From positions 1 through 48,939 of the IMG/VR virus record IMGVR_UViG_3300043538_000030: DNA of 48,939 nt. The stretch is one strand, 5' to 3'. Origin of the DNA: a virus. This document shows positions 23,366 through 32,062 of this stretch, in pieces. Below the pieces are notes generated by a model. That model was not told the origin of the DNA. It did not search any database and was given only the letters and a program-made list of their open reading frames with translations. The first letter of the stretch is position 1; each line of letters opens with the position of its first letter. Both the position numbers and the translations under genes were made by a program.

Positions 23366-24268
23366 ATGACCCATCCCAATCCATTCGCCCCAGCGACCCG
23401 CGTGGCCGAGAAGCTGCGCATCGGCATTGCCGGCCCTTCCGGGTCCGGCAAGACGCTGGGCGCCTTGGCGCTGGCCCGCGCGATCGTGGGCCCGAAGGGC
23501 CGCATCGCCGTCATCGACACCGAAGCCGGCAGCGCGGCCCTCTACGCCGATCGATTCCAGTTCGACTCGCTCAAGATCCGGCCGCCCTATCTCACGGCAA
23601 AGTTTGTTGAGGCGCTTGCCGCGGCCACGACCAACAAATACGACCTGGTTGTCGTCGATTCCATCTCGCATCAGTGGGATGGCGAGGGCGGGATCCTGCA
23701 GCGGAAGGAAGAGACCGATGCCCGCGGCGGGAATCACTTCTCCAACTGGGCGCCGTTCACGAAGGAGCACAACGAATTCCGCGCGGCGCTCCTCAACTGC
23801 CCGATCCATCTCATCGTGACGATGCGATCGAAGCAGGCATACCAGATGAGCGAAGGCGACGGCAAGAAGGCCGCGCCCAAGAAGATGGGCATGGCCCCGA
23901 TCCAGCGCGAAGGGATGGAATACGAGTTCACCGTCACCTTCGACCTGCAGATGGATCACAAGGCGGCCGCCAGCAAGGACCGCACGGGGATGTTCGCCGA
24001 TCAGTTGACGGATCTCCTCAAGCCGGAACCCGGTCGCTCCCTGGCGGAGTGGCTCGACACCGCGGTGCCGGCGGTGACCCAGGAGCAGGTCGATCGCCTG
24101 ACCGGCATCCTCGGCCTGGCGTGCTGGTCGGAACGCGAGCGGGCCGGCATTCGTCGGCGGGCCGATGCCATCACGACCGAGGACGCGATGGACGCGTTCC
24201 TTGAGGGTGCTGCGAGCACCGCCGGCGAGCGCGCGCCCAAGCCGGAAGCCGAGGCCGCCCATGTCTGA
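23366..24268 (+). CDS. Sak4-like RecA-fold ATPase (AAA_24)
   Basis: The product has 300 residues. Walker A is GPSGSGKT (23-30), and Walker B lies in KYDLVVVDSIS (D98). The block VDSISHQWDGEGGIL and the later MRSKQAYQM/KMGMAPIQREGMEYEF region are characteristic of phage AAA_24/Sak4 proteins. These are core-only RecA-type recombinases that promote annealing or strand exchange with a phage SSB. A good ribosome-binding site (TTGGAGGCAAGAGG) precedes the ATG at 23366. Confidence 0.85.
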   Translation: MTHPNPFAPATRVAEKLRIGIAGPSGSGKTLGALALARAIVGPKGRIAVIDTEAGSAALYADRFQFDSLKIRPPYLTAKFVEALAAATTNKYDLVVVDSISHQWDGEGGILQRKEETDARGGNHFSNWAPFTKEHNEFRAALLNCPIHLIVTMRSKQAYQMSEGDGKKAAPKKMGMAPIQREGMEYEFTVTFDLQMDHKAAASKDRTGMFADQLTDLLKPEPGRSLAEWLDTAVPAVTQEQVDRLTGILGLACWSERERAGIRRRADAITTEDAMDAFLEGAASTAGERAPKPEAEAAHV

Positions 24269-24315
24269 GCGCGCGGCGCAGCTCACCGCCTCATCCTCCA
24301 CGCCCGAGTTCGATC

Positions 24316-25227
24316 ATGTCTGAGACCACGATGCAGCTACCGACGTCGCCGAAGTTCCGGCGCCCGCTCCCCGAGGGCCTACGCCTCAGCGTGGGGAAGC
24401 ATGGGACCTGCAAGGATGGGCTCTGTTTCAACGAGGCCGTCGACTTCGTGATGGTCGCCGACTTGGCCGTGAAGGAATGGCGGGCGTACCGCCCGACCGA
24501 CCATCCGAAGGATGTCCCACCGAGCATCAATCGATTCACCATGCGGCTCAACGACTATTGGTCGGATGACGACCGGCAGCTGCTGGTGCAGTACATCCCG
24601 AAGGTCGTCGGATTGTCGCAGTCGGACGCCGACGAACAGACGCGCCGGTACCTCGCCCTCGACTGGTGCTATCGCACCGCGGTGCCCGCTGCGTTTCGCC
24701 TCGCGAAGCTCGACGCGTACGCGGAGCGCCTGGCGATCATCGCCCCGATCGTCGATCAGGCCAGCTGGAGTCTCGCGTGGCCGGTGATGAACGGTCTCTA
24801 TGAAGAGACGCGGGCGCGGCGCACCGCCTGGCGCGAGGATCTGCGTAAGCAGATCCGAGCGGCGGCGGCGGAGGTGGTGGCGGTGGTGGCGGCGGAGGTG
24901 GCGGTGGAGGCGGAGGAGGTGGCGGCGGAGGTGGCGGCGGTGGAAATTATTTCGCGAACCCTCGCTGGCGCGGCCAGCAAGGGTTCGCTCTGGCCGGCGC
25001 CCATCGTTGAGATCGTACGCGCGGGCCTGGCAACACTCCCGAAGGATCCGTCGTACGGTCAGGTCCAGAAAGCCGTCTACGGCCCGGTGCGCGACAAGAT
25101 GCGCGAGCTGCTCACCGCCGCCGCAGGCCCAGACTACGTCGCGTATCGCCGCACCATGCGAGACGGCGCGCTCGATCTCCTCGATCGGATGATCGCGGTC
25201 GGGCAGCGCGAAGGCGTCGCCGCATGA
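24316..25227 (+). CDS. Phage/bacterial conserved protein of unknown function with Ala/Val/Glu linker
   Basis: The product has 303 residues. The N-terminal domain (about 15-165) has a pattern I recognise from many hypothetical proteins of GC-rich bacteria: CxxGLCxNEAVxF, then DHPxxxxPSINRF, LND and YIPKVVGLS. Function unknown. Residues about 178-207 are an Ala/Val/Glu low-complexity linker encoded by GNG codons; the same DNA read one frame over gives about 28 glycines (see findings). The C-terminal domain (about 210-303) is helical. Lies between Sak4-like and ParB-like genes. Confidence 0.55.
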   Translation: MSETTMQLPTSPKFRRPLPEGLRLSVGKHGTCKDGLCFNEAVDFVMVADLAVKEWRAYRPTDHPKDVPPSINRFTMRLNDYWSDDDRQLLVQYIPKVVGLSQSDADEQTRRYLALDWCYRTAVPAAFRLAKLDAYAERLAIIAPIVDQASWSLAWPVMNGLYEETRARRTAWREDLRKQIRAAAAEVVAVVAAEVAVEAEEVAAEVAAVEIISRTLAGAASKGSLWPAPIVEIVRAGLATLPKDPSYGQVQKAVYGPVRDKMRELLTAAAGPDYVAYRRTMRDGALDLLDRMIAVGQREGVAA

Positions 25228-26804
25228 CCTCTATCATCGCCCGCCCATCGCTGCAGGAGATTCCACTCCGCTTTCTGATTGAGTCCGAGCACAACCCGCG
25301 GACACGGTTCGATCCAACGGAGCTCGCCGAGATGGCGGAGTCGTTGCGCCAGAGCGGCCAGCTCAACGCGATCCTCGTCCGGCCGCATCCCGAGAAGCCG
25401 GGCTGCTTTGAGATTGCGGCGGGCGCCTGCCGTCGCCGCGCCGCCGAGCTGGCCGGCCTCTCGCATCTGACCGCGGTCGTGCGCGAGCTCGACGACGCGA
25501 CGTTCGTCGAGTTCGTCAACGTCGAGAACCGCCAGCGCAACAATCTCGAGGCCCTGGACGAGGCCCGCGGCTTCGCCGACTGGATGAAGACGGCCGGGCT
25601 CAAGATCCCGGACATCGCCGCCCGCATCGGCCTCTCGGAGAAATACGTCTACGACCGGCTCAAGCTGCTGCAGCTGATCAAGCCGGCGCAGAAGCTCCTG
25701 GCCGATCGGATCATCACGGCCGGGCACGCGATCCTCCTGGCCCGTTTGTCGAAGGCCGATCAGGAGCGCGCGATCGGCGACACGGATGGACGATGGGGGA
25801 AGGTCGAAGGACTGTTCACCACCGATTACGGCCGCACCGATGCCGAGCTCGAGCTGGCGGACGATGGACCGCGGAAGCCGGTCAGCGTCAGGGAATTCTC
25901 GAAGTGGATCGACGACCACGTCCGCTTCGTGCCGGAGCGCGAGGATCTGCCGAACCTCTTTCCGGAGACCGCCGTCGCCTTGGCAGCGGCGAAGGACGAG
26001 AAGTCCAAGGTCGTGATGATCACCCGCGACTATCGCGTCCAGAATGATGCGAAGGACGAGAAGCACCGCACCTACGGCAATGCCAGCTGGCAGAGGGCCG
26101 ACGGCGATTCGTACGAAGACGAGGGTACTGGCAAATGGATGCAGAGCAAGCCCTGCGAGTACTCCGTCATCGGCGTGGTTGCCGCGGGCCCAGGCCGGGG
26201 TGAGGCGTTCCCGGTCTGCGTGAACAAGGACAAGTGCGCCGTGCACTGGGGCACCGAGAAGCGGCAGCGCGCGAAAGCGGCGACACAGCGGACATCTCCC
26301 GATCCGAAGGCCCGGGAGAAACAGGCTGCGACCGACGCGCGCGAAGCCGCCAAGCGGAAAGAGGCGGAACGGGAGTCGGCCCGGTGGAAGAAGGCCATTC
26401 CGGCGCTGCGCGACGCGGCGATCGCGGCGCTCAAGTCGGCAGCGGCTGGGCCGACGTCGCCGGCCGCCGTCCTCGTCCTACATGTGATCCAGCTGTCCTT
26501 CCGCCGCAAGAGCGGCAACCTCAAGCTGGCCGACTTCGGTACCGGGCCGGAATCGGTCATTCGGCTCGCGGCACTGCGAGCGCTCGAGGAGGACGCGCTC
26601 GACGAATGGCGCGCAGAGCACACCGCGCCGGAGATGCTGAAACCATTCGGGATCGACGCCCAGTCCATTGTCGACCAGGCGGTGCCGAAGGAGAAGCCGG
26701 CGCCGGCGAAGGTGCAGACGTCTGCAAAGAAGAACGGCAAGAAGAAGCTCGCCGGCGACGTCCGCCGTGCCGAGGCGAAGAAGAAAGCAAAGACCAGCCG
26801 ATGA
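25224..26804 (+). CDS. ParB-like nuclease-domain/DNA-binding protein
   Basis: The product has 526 residues. The N-terminal domain has the ParB pattern: IPLRFLIESEHNPRTRFDPT, then the box FEIAAGACRRRAAELAG (about 62-78) and ENRQRNNLEALDEARG (about 100-115). A helix-turn-helix follows (IPDIAARIGLSEKYVYDRLK, about 127-147). The middle and C-terminal parts are unlike chromosomal ParB and end in a Lys-rich tail. Possible jobs: plasmid-like maintenance, or control of replication or transcription. There is no ParA gene in the window, which argues against a classical partition pair. Confidence 0.8.
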   Translation: MTSIIARPSLQEIPLRFLIESEHNPRTRFDPTELAEMAESLRQSGQLNAILVRPHPEKPGCFEIAAGACRRRAAELAGLSHLTAVVRELDDATFVEFVNVENRQRNNLEALDEARGFADWMKTAGLKIPDIAARIGLSEKYVYDRLKLLQLIKPAQKLLADRIITAGHAILLARLSKADQERAIGDTDGRWGKVEGLFTTDYGRTDAELELADDGPRKPVSVREFSKWIDDHVRFVPEREDLPNLFPETAVALAAAKDEKSKVVMITRDYRVQNDAKDEKHRTYGNASWQRADGDSYEDEGTGKWMQSKPCEYSVIGVVAAGPGRGEAFPVCVNKDKCAVHWGTEKRQRAKAATQRTSPDPKAREKQAATDAREAAKRKEAERESARWKKAIPALRDAAIAALKSAAAGPTSPAAVLVLHVIQLSFRRKSGNLKLADFGTGPESVIRLAALRALEEDALDEWRAEHTAPEMLKPFGIDAQSIVDQAVPKEKPAPAKVQTSAKKNGKKKLAGDVRRAEAKKKAKTSR

Positions 26805-26953
26805 GCGAGCGCCCGGAGCAGGAGAAGGAGAAGCCCGTCAAACCGCTCGACGGCCGTCTCGCTGTGCCGGTGACCGAGGAAGGCGGCTTGAGCAATGTCA
26901 TGCCGGTGGGCCACCACGCGCATTTCCCGCCGCGCGGACCGGAGCCGTTATGA
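26801..26953 (+). CDS. 50-residue unknown protein
   Basis: Short, charged (MSERPEQEKEKPVKPLDGRL) with a His/Pro-rich end. ATG overlaps the ParB-like stop, TGA overlaps the next ATG, so it fits the operon. No function visible. Confidence 0.45.
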   Translation: MSERPEQEKEKPVKPLDGRLAVPVTEEGGLSNVMPVGHHAHFPPRGPEPL

Positions 26954-27213
26954 CTGAGCGTGGCCCGACCTACTACGCCGTGCCGAAGACGGCGCGCGTC
27001 AGCGTCTGTCGCGAGCCGACCTGCGGAAAAACTCTTTACTGGATCCAATCACCGGCGACCGGCAAGCCGATGCCGATCGACTGTGAAGCGGACCGGAACT
27101 GCACGGCACCATTCAGCAACGAGGATGGCGTCGGCGTCAATCATGTCGTGACCTGCACCGTCGCGGGCCGTTTTCCACCAGCCACCGTAGGGGCGCCCGA
27201 TGCCGGTGCGTGA
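26950..27213 (+). CDS. 87-residue Cys-containing unknown protein
   Basis: ATG overlaps the previous stop. Contains CREPTCGKTLYWIQ and two later Cys (IDCEADRNC), enough for one zinc site. The motif CxxxxCGxxIxWxxxxxGKxMPID is common in small phage proteins that bind zinc. The next start lies 14 bases inside its end. Confidence 0.5.
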   Translation: MTERGPTYYAVPKTARVSVCREPTCGKTLYWIQSPATGKPMPIDCEADRNCTAPFSNEDGVGVNHVVTCTVAGRFPPATVGAPDAGA

Positions 27214-27795
27214 GCTCAACATCACCGTGTACGTGTTCGACGACGACACCTGCTGGACGCGCCAGGGCGATCAGATCCGGCAGCTGCCAACCGTGACCGG
27301 CTCCGAGCTGCTCGGCATCGAAGAGCCGCGCGGCGGCCGGACACCAAAGCCGAAGCGGAAGTACACCCGCCGCGCCCTCCCGAACACACGCGCGAAAAAG
27401 GCGAAGCGCGCGAAGACGGAAAAATCGGGGGGGGGGGCTCGGTCGGCCAGGTCGCGAAACCTCGCCGCGGAGGGCGCGACGTTGATTGGAACGCGCTCCG
27501 GAAACGCTACGACGGCGGCCGCGGCGACACGGCGCGGATCCTCGCCGAGGCCGCTGGCGTGTCGTCAGAGGCCGTCTACCAGCACGTCAAGAAAGAGGGC
27601 TGGCGCGATGACAAGCCGGCCAACGCCGCGCCGATCAAGCGGCTCGATCTCGCCGCGCGCGCGCCGAAACACAAGGGCATCCCGGACGGCGAACACCCGG
27701 TGGCCAACGGTCGACGGTACTGCAAGCACTGCGGGCAGACGAGCCCGGAGGATGTGGTGAAGTGTCTCCACTGCTTCGAGAAGTTCGCAGCGTGA
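27200..27795 (+). CDS. HTH/zinc-ribbon protein split by a -1 shift at an 11-G run
   Basis: Frame 1 (ATG 27200) encodes VRELNITVYVFDDDTCWTRQ and a Lys/Arg-rich region up to the run of 11 G at 27427-27437. After the run the original frame becomes Arg/Ser/Thr-rich nonsense (to 27760), while the -1 frame gives a sensible protein: GRDVDWNALRKRYDGGRGDT, then a helix-turn-helix (ARILAEAAGVSSEAVYQHVK) and a zinc ribbon (YCKHCGQ ... CLHC), ending at 27795. Joined product: about 198 residues. Either polymerase/ribosome slippage makes it, or the G run is miscounted by one (12 G would be in frame). Probably a DNA-binding regulator. Confidence 0.6.
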
Positions 27796-27802
27796 CCGCG
27801 CG

Positions 27803-28651
27803 ATGAAGGGACTGGACTACGTGGCCGTCGACCCGGGGATCGCCAGCGATCCGAAGGTGCTCGCCATTGCCAAGGCGCTCCGGAAGGACCGGTACCATGT
27901 CGCGGGCCGGTTCCCGGGATTCCTGGGCAAGGTGGCCGAGCACTCGGCCACGGGCTCGCTTGCCGCCGTGGACGACGAGACGCTCGACGTCTGGGCCGGG
28001 GACCTTCCGGGCTTCGGCGCCCAGGTGCGTGCGCTGATGTGCGACGCGTCCGGAACACTCACTGCGTGGTATCGATACAACGGCAAGGCGTTGGCGAAAC
28101 TCCAACGTGATCGCGATCGGAAGGGCGGGAAAAGTGACGGAGACTCCACGGACATTCCGCAGAAAGACGACGGAACATCCGAGGAAAATGGACGGACGTT
28201 CCACGCCGGTTCCGGCGCCTTAACCGACACCGACACCGGTACCGTAACAGAGACCAGCAGTGCCTCAGCCTCAGGGCCGACGCGCGAGGAACTCGAGGGG
28301 CTGGTCCGGGCCGAGCTCTCGCCCGACAGCCTCGAGGCACTGGACCGCCTACTGCGAGCCGCTGGCAATCCGGCCGGAATCGTAAACGATCTGGCGCGTC
28401 GGCTCGCGGTGCATCCCAAGCTCATCCCCATCGGGCCGGCCGGGCGCGGATCGGATCCGCGCGACGTGGCTGCCGCCCTGATCGATCTCGCCAACGGGGA
28501 TCGGCCCACCTGGAACCCGCGCTACTTCGCCGGCATCGTCGACAAGGCGCGCGAGCGCCGGGAGATGCCAGCTCGAGCCGCTCGCGCGCCGGCCTACGCC
28601 GGTCGCCGTGACACCGCGCCCATCACTCCCGGGAAGCGGCTCGATGGCTGA
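27803..28651 (+). CDS. Replication initiator-type protein (paired with DnaC-like loader)
   Basis: The product has 282 residues. The N-terminal domain (about 1-95) has the winged-helix look of phage replication proteins (DPKVLAIAKALRKDRYHVAG, LAAVDDETLDVWAGDLPGF). A Ser/Thr/Asp/Gly-rich linker (about 105-155) leads to a helical C-terminal domain. This plan, followed directly by a helicase-loader gene, is typical of DnaD/O-like initiators that bind the origin and recruit the host helicase. No iteron cluster was noticed in the linker DNA. Confidence 0.6.
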   Translation: MKGLDYVAVDPGIASDPKVLAIAKALRKDRYHVAGRFPGFLGKVAEHSATGSLAAVDDETLDVWAGDLPGFGAQVRALMCDASGTLTAWYRYNGKALAKLQRDRDRKGGKSDGDSTDIPQKDDGTSEENGRTFHAGSGALTDTDTGTVTETSSASASGPTREELEGLVRAELSPDSLEALDRLLRAAGNPAGIVNDLARRLAVHPKLIPIGPAGRGSDPRDVAAALIDLANGDRPTWNPRYFAGIVDKARERREMPARAARAPAYAGRRDTAPITPGKRLDG

Positions 28652-29339
28652 GCCCGAGCTGCTCGCGCGCGTGCTGATGGGACCGGCCCGTCCGCCGAAG
28701 ACGGTGAGCGAGGCCGAGTTCGCGCGCCGCCGTCGCGAGCGCCTGTTCGCGCTCCGGGTGCCGCCCAAGTACGCCGCGGCTGCCCTCGACACGATCCGGC
28801 TCTACGGCTCCTCCGAGCAGCAGCACGCCACCGCGAAGATGGTGCGCGTGGCCCGGCGGCTGGTCGGGGAATATCCGGAATGGTTGACCACGCTGGTGGC
28901 GTTCAGCGGAAGCGTCGGGACCGGCAAGGGGCATACCTGCTGGGCCGTGGCGCGGACCCTGGTGGAGGAGCACGCCGCGGCCGTGCGCTTCGTCGAGCTC
29001 GGCGACCTGGTGCGTGACCTCCGTGCCGCGTGGAACCGGGATGATCTCGACGAGCGCCACGAACTCAAATACTGGCGCGAGCTCGACGTGCTGATCATCA
29101 ACGACGTCTCGCGCCATGCGTTCCGCGGGGTGTCGATGCAGCATCTCTTCGATGTGCTCGAGCAACGGATCAACTTCGGCCGGCCGACGATCCTCACGAC
29201 CAATGAGCCCGACGAAGAGCTGCACGACATCCTTGGCCGCGCGCTCTGGGACCGGCTGACCGGCTTCGATGGCGGCCTGGTCGACTGCGGCGAAGAATCC
29301 TACCGCCAGCTCTCGACGAGTGAGCGGTCCGTTGCCTGA
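28644..29339 (+). CDS. DnaC-like helicase loader (AAA+ ATPase)
   Basis: The product has 231 residues from ATG 28644 (8-base overlap with the initiator gene). Walker A GSVGTGKGHT (89-98), Walker B-like ELDVLIINDVS (147-156; N before the catalytic D), sensor-1-type LTTN (TILTTNEPDEEL) and a C-terminal Arg (RALWDRLTGF). It should load the host replicative helicase on the phage origin together with the initiator. Confidence 0.85.
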   Translation: MAEPELLARVLMGPARPPKTVSEAEFARRRRERLFALRVPPKYAAAALDTIRLYGSSEQQHATAKMVRVARRLVGEYPEWLTTLVAFSGSVGTGKGHTCWAVARTLVEEHAAAVRFVELGDLVRDLRAAWNRDDLDERHELKYWRELDVLIINDVSRHAFRGVSMQHLFDVLEQRINFGRPTILTTNEPDEELHDILGRALWDRLTGFDGGLVDCGEESYRQLSTSERSVA

Positions 29340-29349
29340 CCCGACGCCC

Positions 29350-29812
29350 ATGCGCGAACTCCTCGTCGACGCCCTCGAGCGCATCGAGCATCCGCCGGGT
29401 TCGGGCGCCGAGACGGAATCGCCGATCGAGGAGATCTTCGCGCGACGCCTGGCGCAGCATGTGCGCCCAGGCACGACGATCGAGCAGCAGCGCTGGCTGC
29501 GACCACCGCCGGGCGCGCTGCGCGCCGACTTCTTCGTGGTGACCGTCAGCGGCCGGCGCATCGTCATCGAATGCGATGGCGCGGCGTGGCATGTGGAGTC
29601 CCGGGATCGCCAACGCGACAAGATTTCTCGACGAGGGTCTCGCGGATCGGATCTACCATTTGCCTGGCGCCTTCATTGTCGGCCGAGTGAATGCCTTGCT
29701 CGGCTTCCTGGCGGATCACGATCCGGAGCTCTTCACCGATCGCGCGCTGGCCGTCTTCGAACGCATGGACGAAGTCGCCGAGCGGGCACGTCCCGACGAG
29801 ATCGCGCCGTGA
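29350..29812 (+). pseudogene. DUF559/Vsr-like nuclease broken by a +1 frameshift
   Basis: From ATG 29350 (or GTG 29320) the first frame gives SPIEEIFARRLAQHV, then RADFFVVTVSGRRIVIECDG and AWHVESRDRQRDK, the core of a restriction-endonuclease-like fold (D-x(n)-E-x-D pattern). After the AAG at 29620-29622 the sense continues one frame over, skipping A29623: FLDEGLADRIYHLPGAFIVG to the stop at 29812. The joined protein would have about 153 residues. A single inserted A, an assembly error, or +1 slippage are possible. Uninterrupted it would be a small DNA nuclease of the replication block. Confidence 0.65.
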
Positions 29813-30192
29813 TCCGCCCCGTCGACCGCATGATCCCGCCGCCGGCGCAGCAGGCGACCGACCTGCCGCTGTTCGGATTCCCGACGATGCCGGCGGTGAC
29901 CGAGGCGGAGGATCGGTTCCTCGAGCTGCCGGAGACGACCGAAGGCCGGTATGCCGAATGGCGGAAGACCGACGACGGCCGGCGACTCTTCGAGATCATG
30001 CGGTGGCGCGCGGTGGCCCTGGTGCGCGCGGGAGAACAGCGTGTCGGAGCGAAGGCGCTCTTCGAATGGGTCCGTTCGACGCACCACGTCTCCATCGACA
30101 ACACGTTCACGGCGCTCGTCGGCCGCGAGCTGCTCGACTGCGAGCCGGAATTGAAAGACAAGATCCATCTGCGCGAGCGCAGGGCCGCATGA
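29809..30192 (+). CDS. Unknown early protein (phage helical family)
   Basis: The protein has 127 residues from a GTG that overlaps the nuclease stop (GTGA). The pattern ELPETTEGRYAEWRKTDDGR, ALFEWVRSTHHVSIDNTFTA and a closing R-rich end is like a small protein often found near phage replication and resolvase genes. Function not known. Confidence 0.5.
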   Translation: MIRPVDRMIPPPAQQATDLPLFGFPTMPAVTEAEDRFLELPETTEGRYAEWRKTDDGRRLFEIMRWRAVALVRAGEQRVGAKALFEWVRSTHHVSIDNTFTALVGRELLDCEPELKDKIHLRERRAA

Positions 30193-30356
30193 CCGCGCGC
30201 CCGGCGCGGTCTGCCCCGCCTTCGAAGGGCCTTGAGGTCCGAGCGGTCGCGAGCGCCGAGCCTTTGCCCGACCTCGATCGCTGGCTGGCGCTGTATGTTG
30301 CAGCCTTCGCTCGCCTCGAGGGCATTCCAGTGCCATCCACCGATCGCGCCGCCTGA
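30189..30356 (+). CDS. 55-residue unknown protein
   Basis: ATG overlaps the previous stop; its TGA shares one base with the integrase ATG (TGATG), so the integrase may be translationally coupled to it. Sequence (DLDRWLALYVAAFARLEG) is a short amphipathic helix. No family recognised. Confidence 0.45.
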   Translation: MTARPARSAPPSKGLEVRAVASAEPLPDLDRWLALYVAAFARLEGIPVPSTDRAA

Positions 30357-32062
30357 TGTACGACACGCTGGCCTACCTCCGGGTCTCCGATCCGCGCCAG
30401 GCGACGCCCGACAAGGTGAGCCTCGAGGATCAGCGGCTCGCGCTCGAGCAGCTGGCGACCTCCCTCGGTCGTACGCTCCCCGCTGACGCGATCTTCGCCG
30501 ATCCGGGCGTCAGTGGGGGCACGGCGAATCGGCCCGGCTTCCAGCGGTTGCTCGCGCACTGCTTGGCGCATCCGACGAAAGGCGGCCTCGTCCTCGTCTT
30601 CCGGCATGATCGCTGGGGACGCTTCGATGATCCCGACGAGGCCGGGCACTACACCTTTCTCGTCCGCCAATGCGGCTACGATGTGCGCTTCGCCGAAGGC
30701 AGTTCGACGGATCCGAATGTGCGATCCATTCTCGACGCGCTACAGCGCACCTCCGCCATGCAGGAACGGCAGAAGATCCAGTCGCGCGCGAAGACCGGCA
30801 TGCGCGGTGCTACAGCCAAGGGCTTCTGGGTGAATCGCGAACCCTACGGCTACCGGCGGGTCGCGATCGACGCGCTCTCCGGTGCCACGCGCGTGCTCGC
30901 GCCAGGGCAACGCAAGGGACAGAACGAAGTCCTGAAACTCACGCCGGGCCCGGACGAGGAAGTGGCCTTCGTGCGCTGGTTGTTCGGGCGGTATGCCACC
31001 GGGACCGCGAGCGTCACGGAACTCCATCGGCAGACCAGCACGCAGACGGCGCACCGATTCCATTGGAGTGCCCTGCTGCACATGCTCCGCAATCCGGTCT
31101 ACGCCGGCGATCTTCGCAGCGGATTCAAGGCGAAGCAGGTCGTCCTCGTCCGCGACGCGTTTCCCGCGCTGGTCGATCGCGACCTCTGGGACCAGGTGCA
31201 ACGGTGTCTCGCGCGGAATCGCAAGCATACCTCCCCCGTGCGATACGCCTATCCGCTCTCCGGGCTGCTGCATTGTGCGAGTTGCGGTGCGCCATTCGTG
31301 GGCGGCGGCCGCACCGGGAAACATCCCGCGGATCATCCGCAGGCGCAATTCTTCTACAAGGACGCCGGCTATACGAAGCAGCCACGGTGTCCGGGTCACC
31401 TCATGACCATCCAGCGGCGAGACATCGAGCCGCGCATCATCGGCGCCGTCGCGGATGCCATGGAACGCCACCAGCTCGGTGCACGTCTGGCGGTCGCGTT
31501 CGATCGACTCCTGGATCAGGGCGATCGTGCCGCGGCCGATCGACGCGCACGTGCCGTGCGCACGCGCCGGCAGCTGGAAGCGCGCCGTGATCGCCTGGTA
31601 GCTGCCGTCGGAGACGGCACGCTGCTCAAGGCCGAAGCCGACCCGCAACTGCGCACGGTGCGCGCGGACCTCGATCGCCTGACGCGGGAACTGGAGCAGC
31701 ACCGCTTCGATGGCCGGCGCCAGGCGCGCCTCGCGACGGAGCGCGATCGTCTCGTTGCCCTGGCCATGGACTTCCGTGCGCAGGCCGCTCGCCTCGAGGG
31801 CAATGAACTCCGCGAGCTGTTGCGGCCGTGGATCGCGTCCGGGCTCGTCGATAAGCACGCGCGCACCGTGACGATCGCGCTGCGCACCATTCCCGTCGAT
31901 TGCAGCTCGCTCGGCTCGGCGGGCCCAGCAGAGGAAGCTGAAACACTCCCTCCAATAGTCCTCTCCCTCAACAACCGCTCGGCAGCCTGCCGCGCCCGCG
32001 AAGCCCGCAAACGGGCTGCGCGAGCCGCGCTGGGTCACGCCCCACGGAGAAAGAGCGCCTGA
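30356..32062 (+). CDS. int: Large serine recombinase (phage integrase)
   Basis: The product has 568 residues. N-terminal resolvase domain: YLRVSDPRQ with catalytic S11 and R9, later LVLVFRHDRWGR (about 77-90). Recombinase domain in the middle (EPYGYRRV; ALLHMLRNPVYAGDL; about 160-260), then a zinc-ribbon domain (LHCASCGAPFVG ... CPGHLM, about 308-345) and a long coiled coil (about 375-470). This is the standard architecture of large serine integrases, which recombine attP and attB without a tRNA-type core. It shows that the phage is temperate. It needs no host factor but a small directionality factor for excision; several tiny neighbours could do that. Confidence 0.93.
   Translation: MYDTLAYLRVSDPRQATPDKVSLEDQRLALEQLATSLGRTLPADAIFADPGVSGGTANRPGFQRLLAHCLAHPTKGGLVLVFRHDRWGRFDDPDEAGHYTFLVRQCGYDVRFAEGSSTDPNVRSILDALQRTSAMQERQKIQSRAKTGMRGATAKGFWVNREPYGYRRVAIDALSGATRVLAPGQRKGQNEVLKLTPGPDEEVAFVRWLFGRYATGTASVTELHRQTSTQTAHRFHWSALLHMLRNPVYAGDLRSGFKAKQVVLVRDAFPALVDRDLWDQVQRCLARNRKHTSPVRYAYPLSGLLHCASCGAPFVGGGRTGKHPADHPQAQFFYKDAGYTKQPRCPGHLMTIQRRDIEPRIIGAVADAMERHQLGARLAVAFDRLLDQGDRAAADRRARAVRTRRQLEARRDRLVAAVGDGTLLKAEADPQLRTVRADLDRLTRELEQHRFDGRRQARLATERDRLVALAMDFRAQAARLEGNELRELLRPWIASGLVDKHARTVTIALRTIPVDCSSLGSAGPAEEAETLPPIVLSLNNRSAACRAREARKRAARAALGHAPRRKSA

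Noticed and set aside
24260-24322. 20-codon ORF between the Sak4-like gene and the next gene
   Set aside because: Too short, no ribosome-binding site, and it overlaps the start of the next gene.
25224-26804. Plasmid-type partition system
   Set aside because: Only a ParB-like gene is present; no ParA and no centromere-like repeats were seen, and the phage has an integrase.
27440-27760. Continuation of the 27200 frame after the G run as a real C-terminus
   Set aside because: Arg/Ser/Thr-rich nonsense; the -1 frame encodes a helix-turn-helix and a zinc ribbon.
30740-32038. Minus-strand open frame opposite the integrase
   Set aside because: Shadow frame; the integrase is certain and the antisense product has no recognisable motif.
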